Shown here piece after piece: positions 1 to 8,405 of a DNA stretch of 33,276 bases (the stretch's first letter is position 1; each line of letters begins with the position of its first letter). The stretch covers positions 1-33,276 of the forward strand of contig CANQEP010000008.1 of the NCBI GenBank assembly GCA_947595235.1, written 5' to 3'. The translations under genes were made by a program, and so were the position numbers. The notes under the pieces are model-generated. The model saw only the letters and a program-made list of their open reading frames with translations, was not told the DNA's origin and did not search any database. The DNA is from an uncultured Clostridia bacterium. Lineage in GTDB: Bacteria > Bacillota > Clostridia > Christensenellales > UBA1242.

Positions 1-74
1 CATCCCTTTATTTTTGGGCATTATAGCGATTTTTCAAGAGCCGTCTTGAAAAAAGACAATTTACTTACTCTACT

Positions 75-149
75 TGGAGCTGGTGGGCGGATTCGAACCG
101 CCGACCCATTGATTACGAATCAATTGCTCTACCCCTGAGCCACACCAGC
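75..149 (-). tRNA. tRNA-Thr (anticodon CGT), 3' CCA encoded
   Basis: Reverse complement GCTGGTGTGGCTCAGGGGTAGAGCAATTGATTCGTAATCAATGGGTCGGCGGTTCGAATCCGCCCACCAGCTCCA. Acceptor GCTGGTG/CACCAGC, anticodon loop TTCGTAA, TTCGAAT T-loop. Confidence 0.95.
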
Positions 150-158
150 ATAGTTCTT

Positions 159-187
159 ATTATAAAGGTTTTTGTCTTGATTGTAAA
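159..187 (-). promoter_or_regulatory. Sigma-A-type promoter for tRNA-Thr
   Basis: On the minus strand: TTTACA - 17 nt - TATAAT, just upstream of the tRNA-Thr 5' end. Confidence 0.7.
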
Positions 188-202
188 TGATATGATTGAA
201 AT

Positions 203-643
203 TTAGAACTTTAGTTCCCAAATGTTTTCATATTCATGGCCTTGCTCAATCCACAAAACATGGTCCTTTGGCACTCTTGCTGCCTCAATAAACCTTGCGC
301 CCAACTTTTCACACACCCTTCTGCTCGCGTGATTGTTTGGGTCATTGGTTATAAGTATCTTTCTCATGCCGTTTTTTATAAACACTTCTTCGATAAGTTC
401 AACCGCCTCACCTGCATAACCATTGCCACGATAAGGTTCAATTATGCTGTAGCCAACATTACCAATTAGGTACATAACATCGTTCATGCCAAGTTTTGCC
501 GATATCTCGCCAATCTTCTCGCCCGACTTCAAAACGATATTGTAGTAAAGCGCATCAACATAATGCTTTTCGGGAATCGCCTTTTGCGCCTCATAAAGCA
601 CCAAATCTATTCTTTTGCCCTCAACCTTTCTTACGACTTTCAT
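203..643 (-). CDS. GNAT family N-acetyltransferase
   Basis: 146-aa ORF; 'IIEPYRGNGYAGEAVELIEEVFIKNGMRKILITNDPNNHASRRVCEKLGARF' matches the GNAT acetyl-CoA-binding and C-terminal motifs. Confidence 0.85.
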   Translation of the reverse strand: MKVVRKVEGKRIDLVLYEAQKAIPEKHYVDALYYNIVLKSGEKIGEISAKLGMNDVMYLIGNVGYSIIEPYRGNGYAGEAVELIEEVFIKNGMRKILITNDPNNHASRRVCEKLGARFIEAARVPKDHVLWIEQGHEYENIWELKF

Positions 644-704
644 ATGTGTTTTTAATTATCCTTTTTGATGCTATTGATTTTGCAATTGCATTTGTGTTCT
701 AATA

Positions 705-750
705 GTTGACAAAGTCAGAGCCCACTTTTCACGCCGCTTTGGAGCGGGTG
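705..750. repeat. 46-bp direct repeat, copy A (contains a copy of the tRNA-Gly 3' end)
   Basis: gttgacaaagtcagagcccacttttcacgccgctttggagcgggtg; 40/46 ungapped identity to 882-927 by eye. Confidence 0.8.
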
Positions 751-828
751 GCTAAAACTTTGCGTTTTGTCTCTCCCATTATCGGGAATGTAAAGCGGGG
801 TCAAAAGGGGTTTATAACGAGGAAACAA

Positions 829-878
829 GGAAGTTCAAGGCTGGAGTTTATTTGCATAAATGACTGTCTTGAACTTCC
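829..878. repeat. Inverted repeat / long hairpin
   Basis: GGAAGTTCAAG (829-839) and CTTGAACTTCC (868-878) are perfect 11-bp reverse complements around a 28-nt loop. Confidence 0.75.
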
Positions 879-881
879 GCA

Positions 882-927
882 GTTGACAAAGTTAGAAGCC
901 TCTTTTCACCACGCTTTGGAGCGGGTG
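882..927. repeat. 46-bp direct repeat, copy B (overlaps the tRNA-Gly 3' end)
   Basis: gttgacaaagttagaagcctcttttcaccacgctttggagcgggtg; partner of 705-750. Confidence 0.8.
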
Positions 928-990
928 ATGGGAGTCGAACCCACCTCACAGGCTTGGGAAGCCCGCGTACTACCGATGTACTACACCCGC
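917..990 (-). tRNA. tRNA-Gly (anticodon CCC), 3' CCA encoded
   Basis: Reverse complement GCGGGTGTAGTACATCGGTAGTACGCGGGCTTCCCAAGCCTGTGAGGTGGGTTCGACTCCCATCACCCGCTCCA; anticodon loop TTCCCAA. Confidence 0.95.
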
Positions 991-1001
991 AAACATATAT
1001 G

Positions 1002-1030
1002 AGTGTAACATTTTTTGAAAATAATTGCAA
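1002..1030 (-). promoter_or_regulatory. Promoter of tRNA-Gly
   Basis: On the minus strand: TTGCAA - 17 nt - TACACT with a TGT extended -10, just upstream of the tRNA-Gly 5' end. Confidence 0.55.
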
Positions 1031-1116
1031 GCATAAATCACATTTGTTTTTTAATGTTGGCAAACTATTTTTTATAAGTCCCCTATCACGTTATAAATTT
1101 TAACTATAAAAGCAGA

Positions 1117-1145
1117 AAAATAGACCGCCAAAAACGGTCTATTTT
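1117..1145 (-). terminator. Rho-independent terminator after the PH-domain gene
   Basis: AAAATAGACCG (1117-1127) pairs with CGGTCTATTTT (1135-1145); downstream of the stop at 1175, with a T-run on the minus strand. Confidence 0.85.
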
Positions 1146-1174
1146 GTTGATTTTTGCGATTTTTATAGCATTTT

Positions 1175-1816
1175 TTACTCTTTTACTTCGGTTTTTTGCA
1201 CTTTTTCGATATGTGCTTTCAAAACTTTGTAAACAGCATATGGCTCTTTTATGTGGGCGAAGTTGTATGACGAACTCTTGCTAAGTATTGGACTTGAATT
1301 GCTACCAAATTTCAGCGAGCCAGTTTTTTTGCAGAGTATTTTATCGAGCAGACTAACATACACATCAGTTGCGCCAATGCTCTTTATGTCCAAACTTTTG
1401 TAGTCAACACCAAAGATGCCAGTTCTTATGATGATTCGCTTTTCGGTCACAGCATAGATTGTGTGTCTGTACCAAAGTTCGGTGAAGACAAGCAAAAGCG
1501 CCGACAAAACAACAACGATTCCAATGCAAGTTCCAAGCGCAATCCATGTTTCAGAGACGCTCACGGGCTCTTCTGACGGAATCAAAAATGCCACAAAACA
1601 CAAACAAAGAAATAGCACCATTGGAAGTATTGCCGTCATGATGTTTGAAAAATAGGTCTTTGCCTTGTTTGGCTTGTAACTTTCAACAATCTTTTCGTCG
1701 CTGTCCAAAATGTCGTCAAAAGTGCGAGCAACCTCGTCGTTTAACGCCTCCTTCTTGTCAGTCTTTTTTGTTTTTGTCTCTTCGCTTACAACGCCCTTTT
1801 CTTCTTCTTTGCTCAT
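1175..1816 (-). CDS. PH (YdbS-like) domain membrane protein
   Basis: 213 aa with two TM segments followed by 'LWYRHTIYAVTEKRIIIRTGIFGVDYKSLDIKSIGATDVYVSLLDKILCKKTGSLKFGS', typical of bacterial PH domains; ATG overlaps the plsC-like stop. Confidence 0.75.
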   Translation of the reverse strand: MSKEEEKGVVSEETKTKKTDKKEALNDEVARTFDDILDSDEKIVESYKPNKAKTYFSNIMTAILPMVLFLCLCFVAFLIPSEEPVSVSETWIALGTCIGIVVVLSALLLVFTELWYRHTIYAVTEKRIIIRTGIFGVDYKSLDIKSIGATDVYVSLLDKILCKKTGSLKFGSNSSPILSKSSSYNFAHIKEPYAVYKVLKAHIEKVQKTEVKE

Positions 1817-2457
1817 TTCTTTTCCTCCTTTTTCTTCTTATTTTTCTTTTGGATAAGCATATTTGTTACCTTTTCTCTGAGCCTTTCTAACTCTTCGGCA
1901 AGGCGAGTTGTGTTCATCTCGACCTCTTCTTTTGTCAGCCTTTTTGGATTTTCGCCAACAATTTTTAAAGGTTCACCAATGATAAGATAATTCTTTTTAA
2001 AGGCTCTAGCCTTATTATAGATAACCATTGGCAAGATGAATGTTTCGCCCTTTGACGCAAATGTTACCGCACCACTTTTGATGTCTTGAATTGCCCTCTC
2101 TTCAAGGTTTTTGTTGCGAGTGCCCTCGGGAAAAATCCCTAGAACTTTGTTTTTTTTCAAGACGCCAAGCGAGTATTTGAATGCAGAAATGTCGGGATTG
2201 TTCCTATCAATAGGATATGCACCAAGACGTTTCAAAAACCAGCCCAAGAATTTGTTGTCAAATAGTTCCTTTTTTGCTAAAAATTTTATCTTTTTTCCAA
2301 GGTAGATGTCAAGCAAAATGGGGTCCCAGTTGCTAGAATGCGTGCAAGTTAAAACATAGCCCACTTTTTTTGGCAAGTTCCTTTTGCCAATCACTTTCAT
2401 GGGAAAAATTATGTGAAGTGGCAACCAAAATATTATGAAGAATATAACAAATAGCAT
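1813..2457 (-). CDS. plsC: 1-acyl-sn-glycerol-3-phosphate acyltransferase (PlsC family)
   Basis: HX4D motif 'HSSNWD' and 'FPEGTRN' motif. Confidence 0.9.
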   Translation of the reverse strand: MLFVIFFIIFWLPLHIIFPMKVIGKRNLPKKVGYVLTCTHSSNWDPILLDIYLGKKIKFLAKKELFDNKFLGWFLKRLGAYPIDRNNPDISAFKYSLGVLKKNKVLGIFPEGTRNKNLEERAIQDIKSGAVTFASKGETFILPMVIYNKARAFKKNYLIIGEPLKIVGENPKRLTKEEVEMNTTRLAEELERLREKVTNMLIQKKNKKKKEEKK

Positions 2458-2467
2458 TCTTTACCCC

Positions 2468-3691
2468 CTAGAAATCACTGGCACAAGACGACGCGGTGGA
2501 AAATGCGAGTTGCAAGTTAAAGCCCCCGGTGTGCGCATCAACATCAATAACCTCGCCAATAAAATATAGTTTTGAAACAAGTTTGCTCTCCATGGACTTT
2601 GGCTTTAGGTCTTTAACGTTGACGCCACCACTTGTAACAACCGCTCTGTCAATGTCATCAAGACTTTTCATGTCAAGTGGAAAATTTTTCAAAAGACTAA
2701 CAAGGTTTTGCCTTTCTTCTTGACTGAGTTGGCTGACCTTTTTTGTTTTGTTTATTTTTAGCCTATGGGCAAAAACGTCGATAAGACTTTGAGGTAAAAG
2801 CAGTCCAAGAAGCGAAGAAAATTGCTTTGCTTTTAGTGATACTATGTCTCGGTTCACTCTTTGAAAAAGTGCAAAATTGTCCAGCGCGGGCTTAAAATCT
2901 ATGCTCAAAACGAGGTTTTGAGGCAAAATTCTGTTAATATGGCTTGACATTGTTAGCACAAGTGGACCCGAAACGCCACTCCCCGTGAACAGCATTTCAC
3001 CCACCTCTGTTTCGTATGCAATTTTGTCTTTTACCCTTGCAACAAGTTTGACATTTTTAAGTGACAACCCCGACAATTTTTCAAGGTCTTTGTCATTAAG
3101 AAGTATTGCGCAGAGTGCGGGCACGGGCTCAACAATTCTATGGCCAGTCTCTTCGGCAAACTTGTAGCCGTCCCCAGTGCTCCCCGTGAGGTGATAACTC
3201 TTCCCGCCAGTTGCAACAACGACCGCATCGGCGTTGAGTTTTTTATTGCCACCAAGAAGCACGCCAGAAGCGTGACCGTCGCTGACTATAACACTTTCAA
3301 CATTGGTGTTAAGCATAATATTTACGCCAAGAGTGTGCAAGCGCCTTTCCATTGCCCTTGTTATGTCGCTTGCCTTGTCACTTTCGGGGAATACTCTGTT
3401 GCCCCTTTCAATTTTTAGTGGAACGCCAAGTTCTTTGAAGTAGCCCATGGTGTCATTTGAGTTAAACCTCACAAGGCTGGACATTATGAACTTTTGGTTG
3501 GTGACAACATTTTTCAAAAATTCGCCACCTGTCACGGCGTTGGTGAGGTTGCACCTCCCCTTGCCAGTTATATACAACTTTTTTCCAAGTTTTTCATTTT
3601 TTTCTATGAGCGTCACGTCGTGCCCCTTGCTCGCGATTAGTATTGAGGCAAAGCACCCCGACGCGCCGCCGCCGATAACAATAACCTTCAT
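2468..3691 (-). CDS. NAD(P)/FAD-dependent oxidoreductase, HI0933/BaiN family
   Basis: N-terminal 'VIGGGASGCFASILIASKGHDVTLIEKNEKLGKKLYITGKGRCNLTN' and C-terminal 'GEVIDVDAHTGGFNLQLAFSTA'. Confidence 0.9.
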   Translation of the reverse strand: MKVIVIGGGASGCFASILIASKGHDVTLIEKNEKLGKKLYITGKGRCNLTNAVTGGEFLKNVVTNQKFIMSSLVRFNSNDTMGYFKELGVPLKIERGNRVFPESDKASDITRAMERRLHTLGVNIMLNTNVESVIVSDGHASGVLLGGNKKLNADAVVVATGGKSYHLTGSTGDGYKFAEETGHRIVEPVPALCAILLNDKDLEKLSGLSLKNVKLVARVKDKIAYETEVGEMLFTGSGVSGPLVLTMSSHINRILPQNLVLSIDFKPALDNFALFQRVNRDIVSLKAKQFSSLLGLLLPQSLIDVFAHRLKINKTKKVSQLSQEERQNLVSLLKNFPLDMKSLDDIDRAVVTSGGVNVKDLKPKSMESKLVSKLYFIGEVIDVDAHTGGFNLQLAFSTASSCASDF

Positions 3692-3701
3692 CTTTCCCCC
3701 T

Positions 3702-4415
3702 TTATAGCGATTTTAGATAAAGTATCTCGCTTTTGTCAAGAGGCCTAACCTTGCCACGAGCAAGTCCGCCAAGCCTGAGATCGCCAATCTGCGTGCGCTT
3801 GAGAAAAACCACAGTCAATCCGACCGCGTCGAACATCTTTCTTACTTGTCTGTTTTTGCCCTCGCTTATAACAACTTCAAGCCGAGTCTCTTTCTCTTGT
3901 TTTTCTAGGATTTTGACTTTACATTTTTTAAGCCTTACGCCGTCAACAACAACGCCCGCGCGCATGACTGCAAGTTGACTTTCTTTAACATCGCCCTCAA
4001 CCTTAACAACATAGGTCTTCGCGACCTCGTGTGAAGGGTGCGTGAGATTAAAGGCAAGGTCGCCGTCGTTCGTGAAAAGTAGAAGTCCCTCGCTGTCATA
4101 GTCAAGGCGACCAACGGGCTTCAAGGTCTTGTACTCCTCTGGAAGAAGGTCAACAACGGTCTTTCTTCCGTGGTCGTCGCTCATACTAGTTATGTAGCCC
4201 TTTGGCTTGTGCATCATTATGTATCCATGCTCTTTCACGGGCTCGACCAACTTGCCGTCAACCGTGACTTTGTCGGTTTCACCAACTAAAAAGCCAAGGT
4301 TAGAAACAATAGAGCCATTGCATCTAACCTTGCCCGACAAAACAAGTTCTTCGCATTTTCTTCTTGAGCCAAGACCCGCAGAAGAAAGATATTTGTTAAT
4401 TCGTATTTTTTCCAC
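3702..4415 (-). CDS. rluB: Pseudouridine synthase, RluB/RsuA family
   Basis: S4 domain 'RINKYLSSAGLGSRRKCEELVLSGKVRCNG', catalytic 'PVGRLDYDSEGLLLFTNDGDLA', 'EGKNRQVRKMFDAVG'. Confidence 0.92.
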   Translation of the reverse strand: MEKIRINKYLSSAGLGSRRKCEELVLSGKVRCNGSIVSNLGFLVGETDKVTVDGKLVEPVKEHGYIMMHKPKGYITSMSDDHGRKTVVDLLPEEYKTLKPVGRLDYDSEGLLLFTNDGDLAFNLTHPSHEVAKTYVVKVEGDVKESQLAVMRAGVVVDGVRLKKCKVKILEKQEKETRLEVVISEGKNRQVRKMFDAVGLTVVFLKRTQIGDLRLGGLARGKVRPLDKSEILYLKSL

Positions 4416-5573
4416 TTACATCTTCTCTATAATTTTGGTGAATTTAGAGCCAAAATCGTTTGCCTCTACACCATTTATAGTAAAGATTTTGTGCGAAAAA
4501 ATCAACTGTTTTTCAAGACTAATTTCAATAGTGGCAAGGTTTGTCCCCATTTTTATGGGCGCAGAGAGTTTGCCACATGGAATAGTCTTGACCTCTATCT
4601 TATTTAGTTCACTTCTTTTGAGAGGATATGAAAAGTCGCAGTCCATAAAAACGTCAATTTTGTCTAGGCTTGCATTTTCCACTTGCACCTCGCACAACTT
4701 GTCGCCACTTTTTGCAAGAGGATACAACTTGTACTCGTCAAAAGCCATTTTCAAAAGTTTTTCGCAGTCCTCAAACATTGGCACGCAATTTAGAAGCACG
4801 CAAACAACTTGCATTCCGTCTTTTGTTGCGCTCCCAACAAAACATCTACCCGCGCTACGAGTGTAGCCCGTCTTTACCCCGTCGGCGAATTCGAAATTTG
4901 AAAGCATCTTGTTCTTGTTTATTAGTTTTCTTGAAAAGTTTGAGCGAAGTTCGTTCGCAACTTGATACTCCTTTGTTGAAACAATCTCACTGAAAATTGG
5001 ATTTTTTAAAGCATACGCAGTTATGAGTGCGAGTTCCTTGGCGGTCGTGTAGTGGTCGCTTGCGGGTAGGCCGTGCGGATTTTTAAGTTTGGTGTTTACT
5101 AGCCCTTTTTCTTTAAGAAAGGCATTGACATCTGCAACAAATTTCTCTTCGCTCCCACTCGTTGCAATGGCAAGCGCTACAGCACAATCGTTACCACTTC
5201 TCAGCATAAGTCCATACAAAAGTTCGCGTATTGTGAGATGCTCACCATCTTTAAGACCTATGCTTGTTCCCTCAATTCCTGATGCCTCTTTTGGGATACA
5301 AAAAACTTTGTCAAGGTCGCTCGTGTGCTCAATGACATATATTGCAGTTATGATTTTTGTTGTGCTTGCCATGGGAAGTTTCTCGTCTTGGTTTTTGTAA
5401 TATAAAAGTCTTCCGCTGGACTTTTCAATGACTGCCATTGCCTTTGCACTGGTCAAATTTTCTTCTTTGCTCGCTACAAAAGCGCACGTGCCGAGCGGTT
5501 CAAAAAACGCAAATAATATGCATAAAATAGTGAAAAATGGCATCAAAACTACAAATTTGGCGTATTTTTTCAT
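4416..5573 (-). CDS. D-alanyl-D-alanine carboxypeptidase (S11, DacB/DacF-like)
   Basis: SxxK 'ASTTK', SxN 'SGN', 'KTGYT' motifs and a signal-peptide-like N-terminus. Confidence 0.9.
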   Translation of the reverse strand: MKKYAKFVVLMPFFTILCILFAFFEPLGTCAFVASKEENLTSAKAMAVIEKSSGRLLYYKNQDEKLPMASTTKIITAIYVIEHTSDLDKVFCIPKEASGIEGTSIGLKDGEHLTIRELLYGLMLRSGNDCAVALAIATSGSEEKFVADVNAFLKEKGLVNTKLKNPHGLPASDHYTTAKELALITAYALKNPIFSEIVSTKEYQVANELRSNFSRKLINKNKMLSNFEFADGVKTGYTRSAGRCFVGSATKDGMQVVCVLLNCVPMFEDCEKLLKMAFDEYKLYPLAKSGDKLCEVQVENASLDKIDVFMDCDFSYPLKRSELNKIEVKTIPCGKLSAPIKMGTNLATIEISLEKQLIFSHKIFTINGVEANDFGSKFTKIIEKM

Positions 5574-5953
5574 TTTTCCTTGTCCTTTTTTAACATTTCT
5601 GCGAGGTTATCAATGACCTCGGGAATGGTCTCAAGAATTTTCTCAACGGGGCTCTTGTCGTCAATATGAATGAGTTTTACGTCGCCCTCTTTGACTTTCA
5701 AAAGTCCAACGGGTTGAAGTGTTACCCCCGCACCGCTACCCCCGGCAAAGGGATAGCGATTGCTCTCTTTGAATTGTTTGACAGTTCCATACTCGCCACC
5801 ACCCGCAACAAAGCCAAGCGACACCTTTGTTAATGGGAATATCAGCGTTCCGTCTTTGCTCTCAAATGGCACGCCAATTACCGTGTTGCTTTCGGCGACC
5901 GACTTGATTTTTTCTATTGCCGTTGTCATTATCTCATTTATTTGATTATCCAT
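5570..5953 (-). CDS. ytfJ: GerW/YtfJ family sporulation protein
   Basis: 'VIGVPFESKDGTLIFPLTKVSLGFVAGGGEYG...PFAGGSGAGVTLQPVGLLKV' matches the YtfJ signature. Confidence 0.9.
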   Translation of the reverse strand: MDNQINEIMTTAIEKIKSVAESNTVIGVPFESKDGTLIFPLTKVSLGFVAGGGEYGTVKQFKESNRYPFAGGSGAGVTLQPVGLLKVKEGDVKLIHIDDKSPVEKILETIPEVIDNLAEMLKKDKEK

Positions 5954-6509
5954 TTATCTTCTCCTTTACCTTGGATTTTATAAAGCAAAAATATGCACAC
6001 GCGAGCGACAAAATTATGTGAAGCAATGTAAATCTGAGCACTATTGAGCCACTAAGTTCCAGCCTATACTCGGTGTATGACGGGTTTATTCTTGTGAAGA
6101 CTTTCATTCCGTGATACCTATTCATGAGCGCCCCAACGCCCGTCATGGTTAGCGCACCAATGTAGCCACAAATTAGGCTGACAAGGTATGCGTTGCTCTC
6201 GTGCCCCGCGTCCAAAAAAAGTTCAAACTTTCGCACGCTTATCATTGACGCAAGGCAAGTGAAGTATTTTTTTCGCACCTCTTTGTTCTTCTTTTTTTTC
6301 TTCTTTTTTACTGCATTTTTGACCTCAAACTTACCATTTTTTGTTATGGTGAAGCGACCGCAAAACAACTTTATTGCCGTGAACTTTATTGCAAGAAAGC
6401 CAACGTCCTTCAAAAAGTTGATGTGGGTTGCCACTTTGATTTTAAAGGGATATGTCAGTATCAAAATCAGAAAAAGTATAGACGCAAAAATAATAAGAGC
6501 CAACTTCAT
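5946..6509 (-). CDS. DUF2953-like membrane protein
   Basis: 187 aa, N-terminal TM and Lys-rich linker, upstream of ytfJ as in many Clostridia; assigned by size, topology and context only. Confidence 0.55.
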   Translation of the reverse strand: MKLALIIFASILFLILILTYPFKIKVATHINFLKDVGFLAIKFTAIKLFCGRFTITKNGKFEVKNAVKKKKKKKNKEVRKKYFTCLASMISVRKFELFLDAGHESNAYLVSLICGYIGALTMTGVGALMNRYHGMKVFTRINPSYTEYRLELSGSIVLRFTLLHIILSLACAYFCFIKSKVKEKING

Positions 6510-6554
6510 ACTTTTAGAGTGCTCTTAAAACCAAAAAAAATACAGAAAATAAAA

Positions 6555-6575
6555 AATCTCTCAAATTGAGAGATT
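6555..6575 (-). terminator. Rho-independent terminator after scpB
   Basis: AATCTCTC (6555-6562), 5-nt loop, GAGAGATT (6568-6575), then a T-rich run on the minus strand. Confidence 0.85.
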
Positions 6576-6576
6576 G

Positions 6577-7548
6577 TTAAACTATATCCCAGTCGTCATC
6601 GCCATCGTCATCATCATCCCAGTCGTCATCATCGTCGTCGAAGTCATCATCGTTGTCTTCTTCTTCGTCGTCTTCGTCGTCGTCGAAGTCATCATCGTTG
6701 TCTTCTTCTTCGTCGTCTTCTTCGTCGTCGAAGTCATCGTCGTTGTCTTCATCTTCTTCGTCGTCTTCGCTAACATTTTCGTCGTTTTGCTCAGCATTGT
6801 TTTCGAAGTCGTTTGATTGGTTTTCTTTTTCGTTCTCGGGCTCGGTCTCACCCTCTAGCATTTCGAAGTCGTTTTTCTCGCCAATAAGTTCGCCGTCAAG
6901 GTCAAGGCTTTTAGGGGTATCGCCATTTGCCATGGCAACATCTTCGCTGAGCCCAAGTTTTTTCTCCATTTCTTCGTCGGTCTCTTGGATTTCGAAGTGG
7001 TTATAGAGCCTGTTGTCGTCGCTATGAATGACTTTGACCCTTTCAAGAAGTTCATTATAGTCGGGAAGTTCGTCAAGCGATGTGATGTTGAACCTTTTCA
7101 AAAACTCATCGGTTGTTCCAAACAAAACGGGCTTCCCAACCGTGTCTTTTCTTCCGACAATTTCAATGAGGTTATGCTCAAGCAAGATGTTGATTGCATA
7201 GTCCGAACTAACGCCACGGATTTCTTCAATTTCTAGCCTTGTTACGGGCTGTTTGTAGGCAATTATTGATGCCGTTTCAAGGGTTGCACGGCTAAGATTT
7301 CTTTGCCTTATTGGGTTAAGAACCTTGCTGACCTCTTCGCCATAGGCTCCGTTGGAGGCGAATTGAAGTTTGTTGTTGAACTCCAAAAGGACAATCCCCG
7401 ACCCCTCTTTATATTTGTTTTTGAGTTTTTTCACAGCATTTTTAATGTCTTGCTTTGTGGCGTCAATCTTGCTTGTTATGTCGCTAATGTCAACGGCATC
7501 GCCACTCACAAACAATATGCTTTCAAGTATGTTTTCAAGATTGTCCAT
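6577..7548 (-). CDS. scpB: Segregation and condensation protein B with an acidic C-terminal extension
   Basis: 'LENILESILFVSGDAVDISDI...RQRNLSRATLETASIIAYKQPVTRLEIEEIRGVSSDYAINILLEHNLIEIVGRKDTVGKPVLFGTT' is the ScpB core; follows scpA. Confidence 0.93.
   Translation of the reverse strand: MDNLENILESILFVSGDAVDISDITSKIDATKQDIKNAVKKLKNKYKEGSGIVLLEFNNKLQFASNGAYGEEVSKVLNPIRQRNLSRATLETASIIAYKQPVTRLEIEEIRGVSSDYAINILLEHNLIEIVGRKDTVGKPVLFGTTDEFLKRFNITSLDELPDYNELLERVKVIHSDDNRLYNHFEIQETDEEMEKKLGLSEDVAMANGDTPKSLDLDGELIGEKNDFEMLEGETEPENEKENQSNDFENNAEQNDENVSEDDEEDEDNDDDFDDEEDDEEEDNDDDFDDDEDDEEEDNDDDFDDDDDDWDDDDDGDDDWDIV
6625..6772. repeat. 45-bp-period tandem repeat within scpB (acidic 15-aa unit)
   Basis: 'gaagtcatc(a/g)tcgttgtc' recurs at 6640, 6685 and 6730; protein unit EDDEEEDNDDDFDDD. 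Confidence 0.85.
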
Positions 7549-8404
7549 TTGTTTCCTCTTTCTTTATAATCTCTATGTCACCGTAGATGTTTTCTTGAAC
7601 GGCGGTTATAAGTTGCTCCTTCAAAAGTTCAAGCAGTGCCAAAAATGTGTTTATGATTTCGCTACGAGAATAGTCCTCTTCAAAAAGTTCACTGAACTTA
7701 AACTTTGACTTTATGAGCAGACTGTCCTTTATTTGCGCCATTTTTTCGGCGACGGTGAAGCGGTCTTTCTCTATCTTTCTTTCGGTTATGGTCTCGGCGC
7801 GCACGCTGACCTTGTGCATGAGCGAAGAAAATGCGTCGATGAGCGCGTCAAGGCTGAGTTTGTCGGGCAGAACGTATCTATAGTCGCCCGCAGTTGGGTC
7901 GGGAGCCTTATAAAACTTGTTGACATCTTCAATGTCTTTGAGTTTCTCGCTCGCCTCTTTAAAGAGTTTGTACTCCTCAAGTTGCCTATAAAGTTTCTCC
8001 TCGGGGTCCTCTTCTTCGGTGTCGTCAATGACCTCGGGCTTTGGCAGAAGTTTGTTTGACTTGATTTCAAGCAAGGTCGCAGCCATAAGCGTGAAGTCCG
8101 CCGCCTTTTCCATGTCGATGCTGTCAATCTCTTTCATCATCTCAAGATATTGCTCAGTTATTTGAGAGATGAATATATCTCGAATATCAATTTTTGCCAC
8201 CTTTATGAGGTGATAAAGCAGGTCCAGTGGGCCATCAAATTGAGCAAGGTGGAACTTTAGCGTGCTGTCAATGTCTTCGGGCTCTTCCATTCCCTCAATC
8301 ATGATTGGGTCATCTTCGCTAAATTCTGCCTCGCTTTGAGCCACGACGCTCTCGCCCTCGGGTGCGCTATTAACTTTTATATCTTCTTCATTTGAAAAGT
8401 CCAT
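7535..8404 (-). CDS. scpA: Segregation and condensation protein A
   Basis: 'FHLAQFDGPLDLLYHLIKVAKIDIRDIFISQITEQYLEMM...KAADFTLMAATLLEIKSNKLLP' is the ScpA signature; start overlaps scpB. Confidence 0.95.
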   Translation of the reverse strand: MDFSNEEDIKVNSAPEGESVVAQSEAEFSEDDPIMIEGMEEPEDIDSTLKFHLAQFDGPLDLLYHLIKVAKIDIRDIFISQITEQYLEMMKEIDSIDMEKAADFTLMAATLLEIKSNKLLPKPEVIDDTEEEDPEEKLYRQLEEYKLFKEASEKLKDIEDVNKFYKAPDPTAGDYRYVLPDKLSLDALIDAFSSLMHKVSVRAETITERKIEKDRFTVAEKMAQIKDSLLIKSKFKFSELFEEDYSRSEIINTFLALLELLKEQLITAVQENIYGDIEIIKKEETNGQS

Positions 8405-8405
8405 T

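Noticed and set aside
706-1002. 98-aa plus-strand ORF containing two FHxALERV units
   Set aside because: It runs antisense through tRNA-Gly and its repetition is explained by the 46-bp DNA repeat with a spacing divisible by three; no RBS or coding evidence.
2458-2467. Absence of cmk between the flavoprotein and plsC as evidence of a deletion
   Set aside because: Gene order in this region varies among Clostridia and cmk may be elsewhere; absence from one window is not evidence.
4207-4866. 219-aa plus-strand ORF
   Set aside because: Antisense across the rluB-like and dacB-like genes; low-complexity composition typical of shadow ORFs.
6625-6772. CRISPR-like or minisatellite array
   Set aside because: Units are contiguous without unique spacers and lie in frame inside scpB; it is a coding tandem repeat.
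6582-6851. 89-aa minus-strand ORF rich in Thr/Lys/Met
   Set aside because: Alternative frame of the scpB repeat; scpB itself has the homologous core in the correct frame.
6574-7006. Plus-strand ORFs rich in Val/Ile or Ser (VVEVIIVVFF..., SSSSSSSSKSS...)
   Set aside because: Frame shadows of the acidic GAT/GAA-rich tail of scpB on the minus strand.
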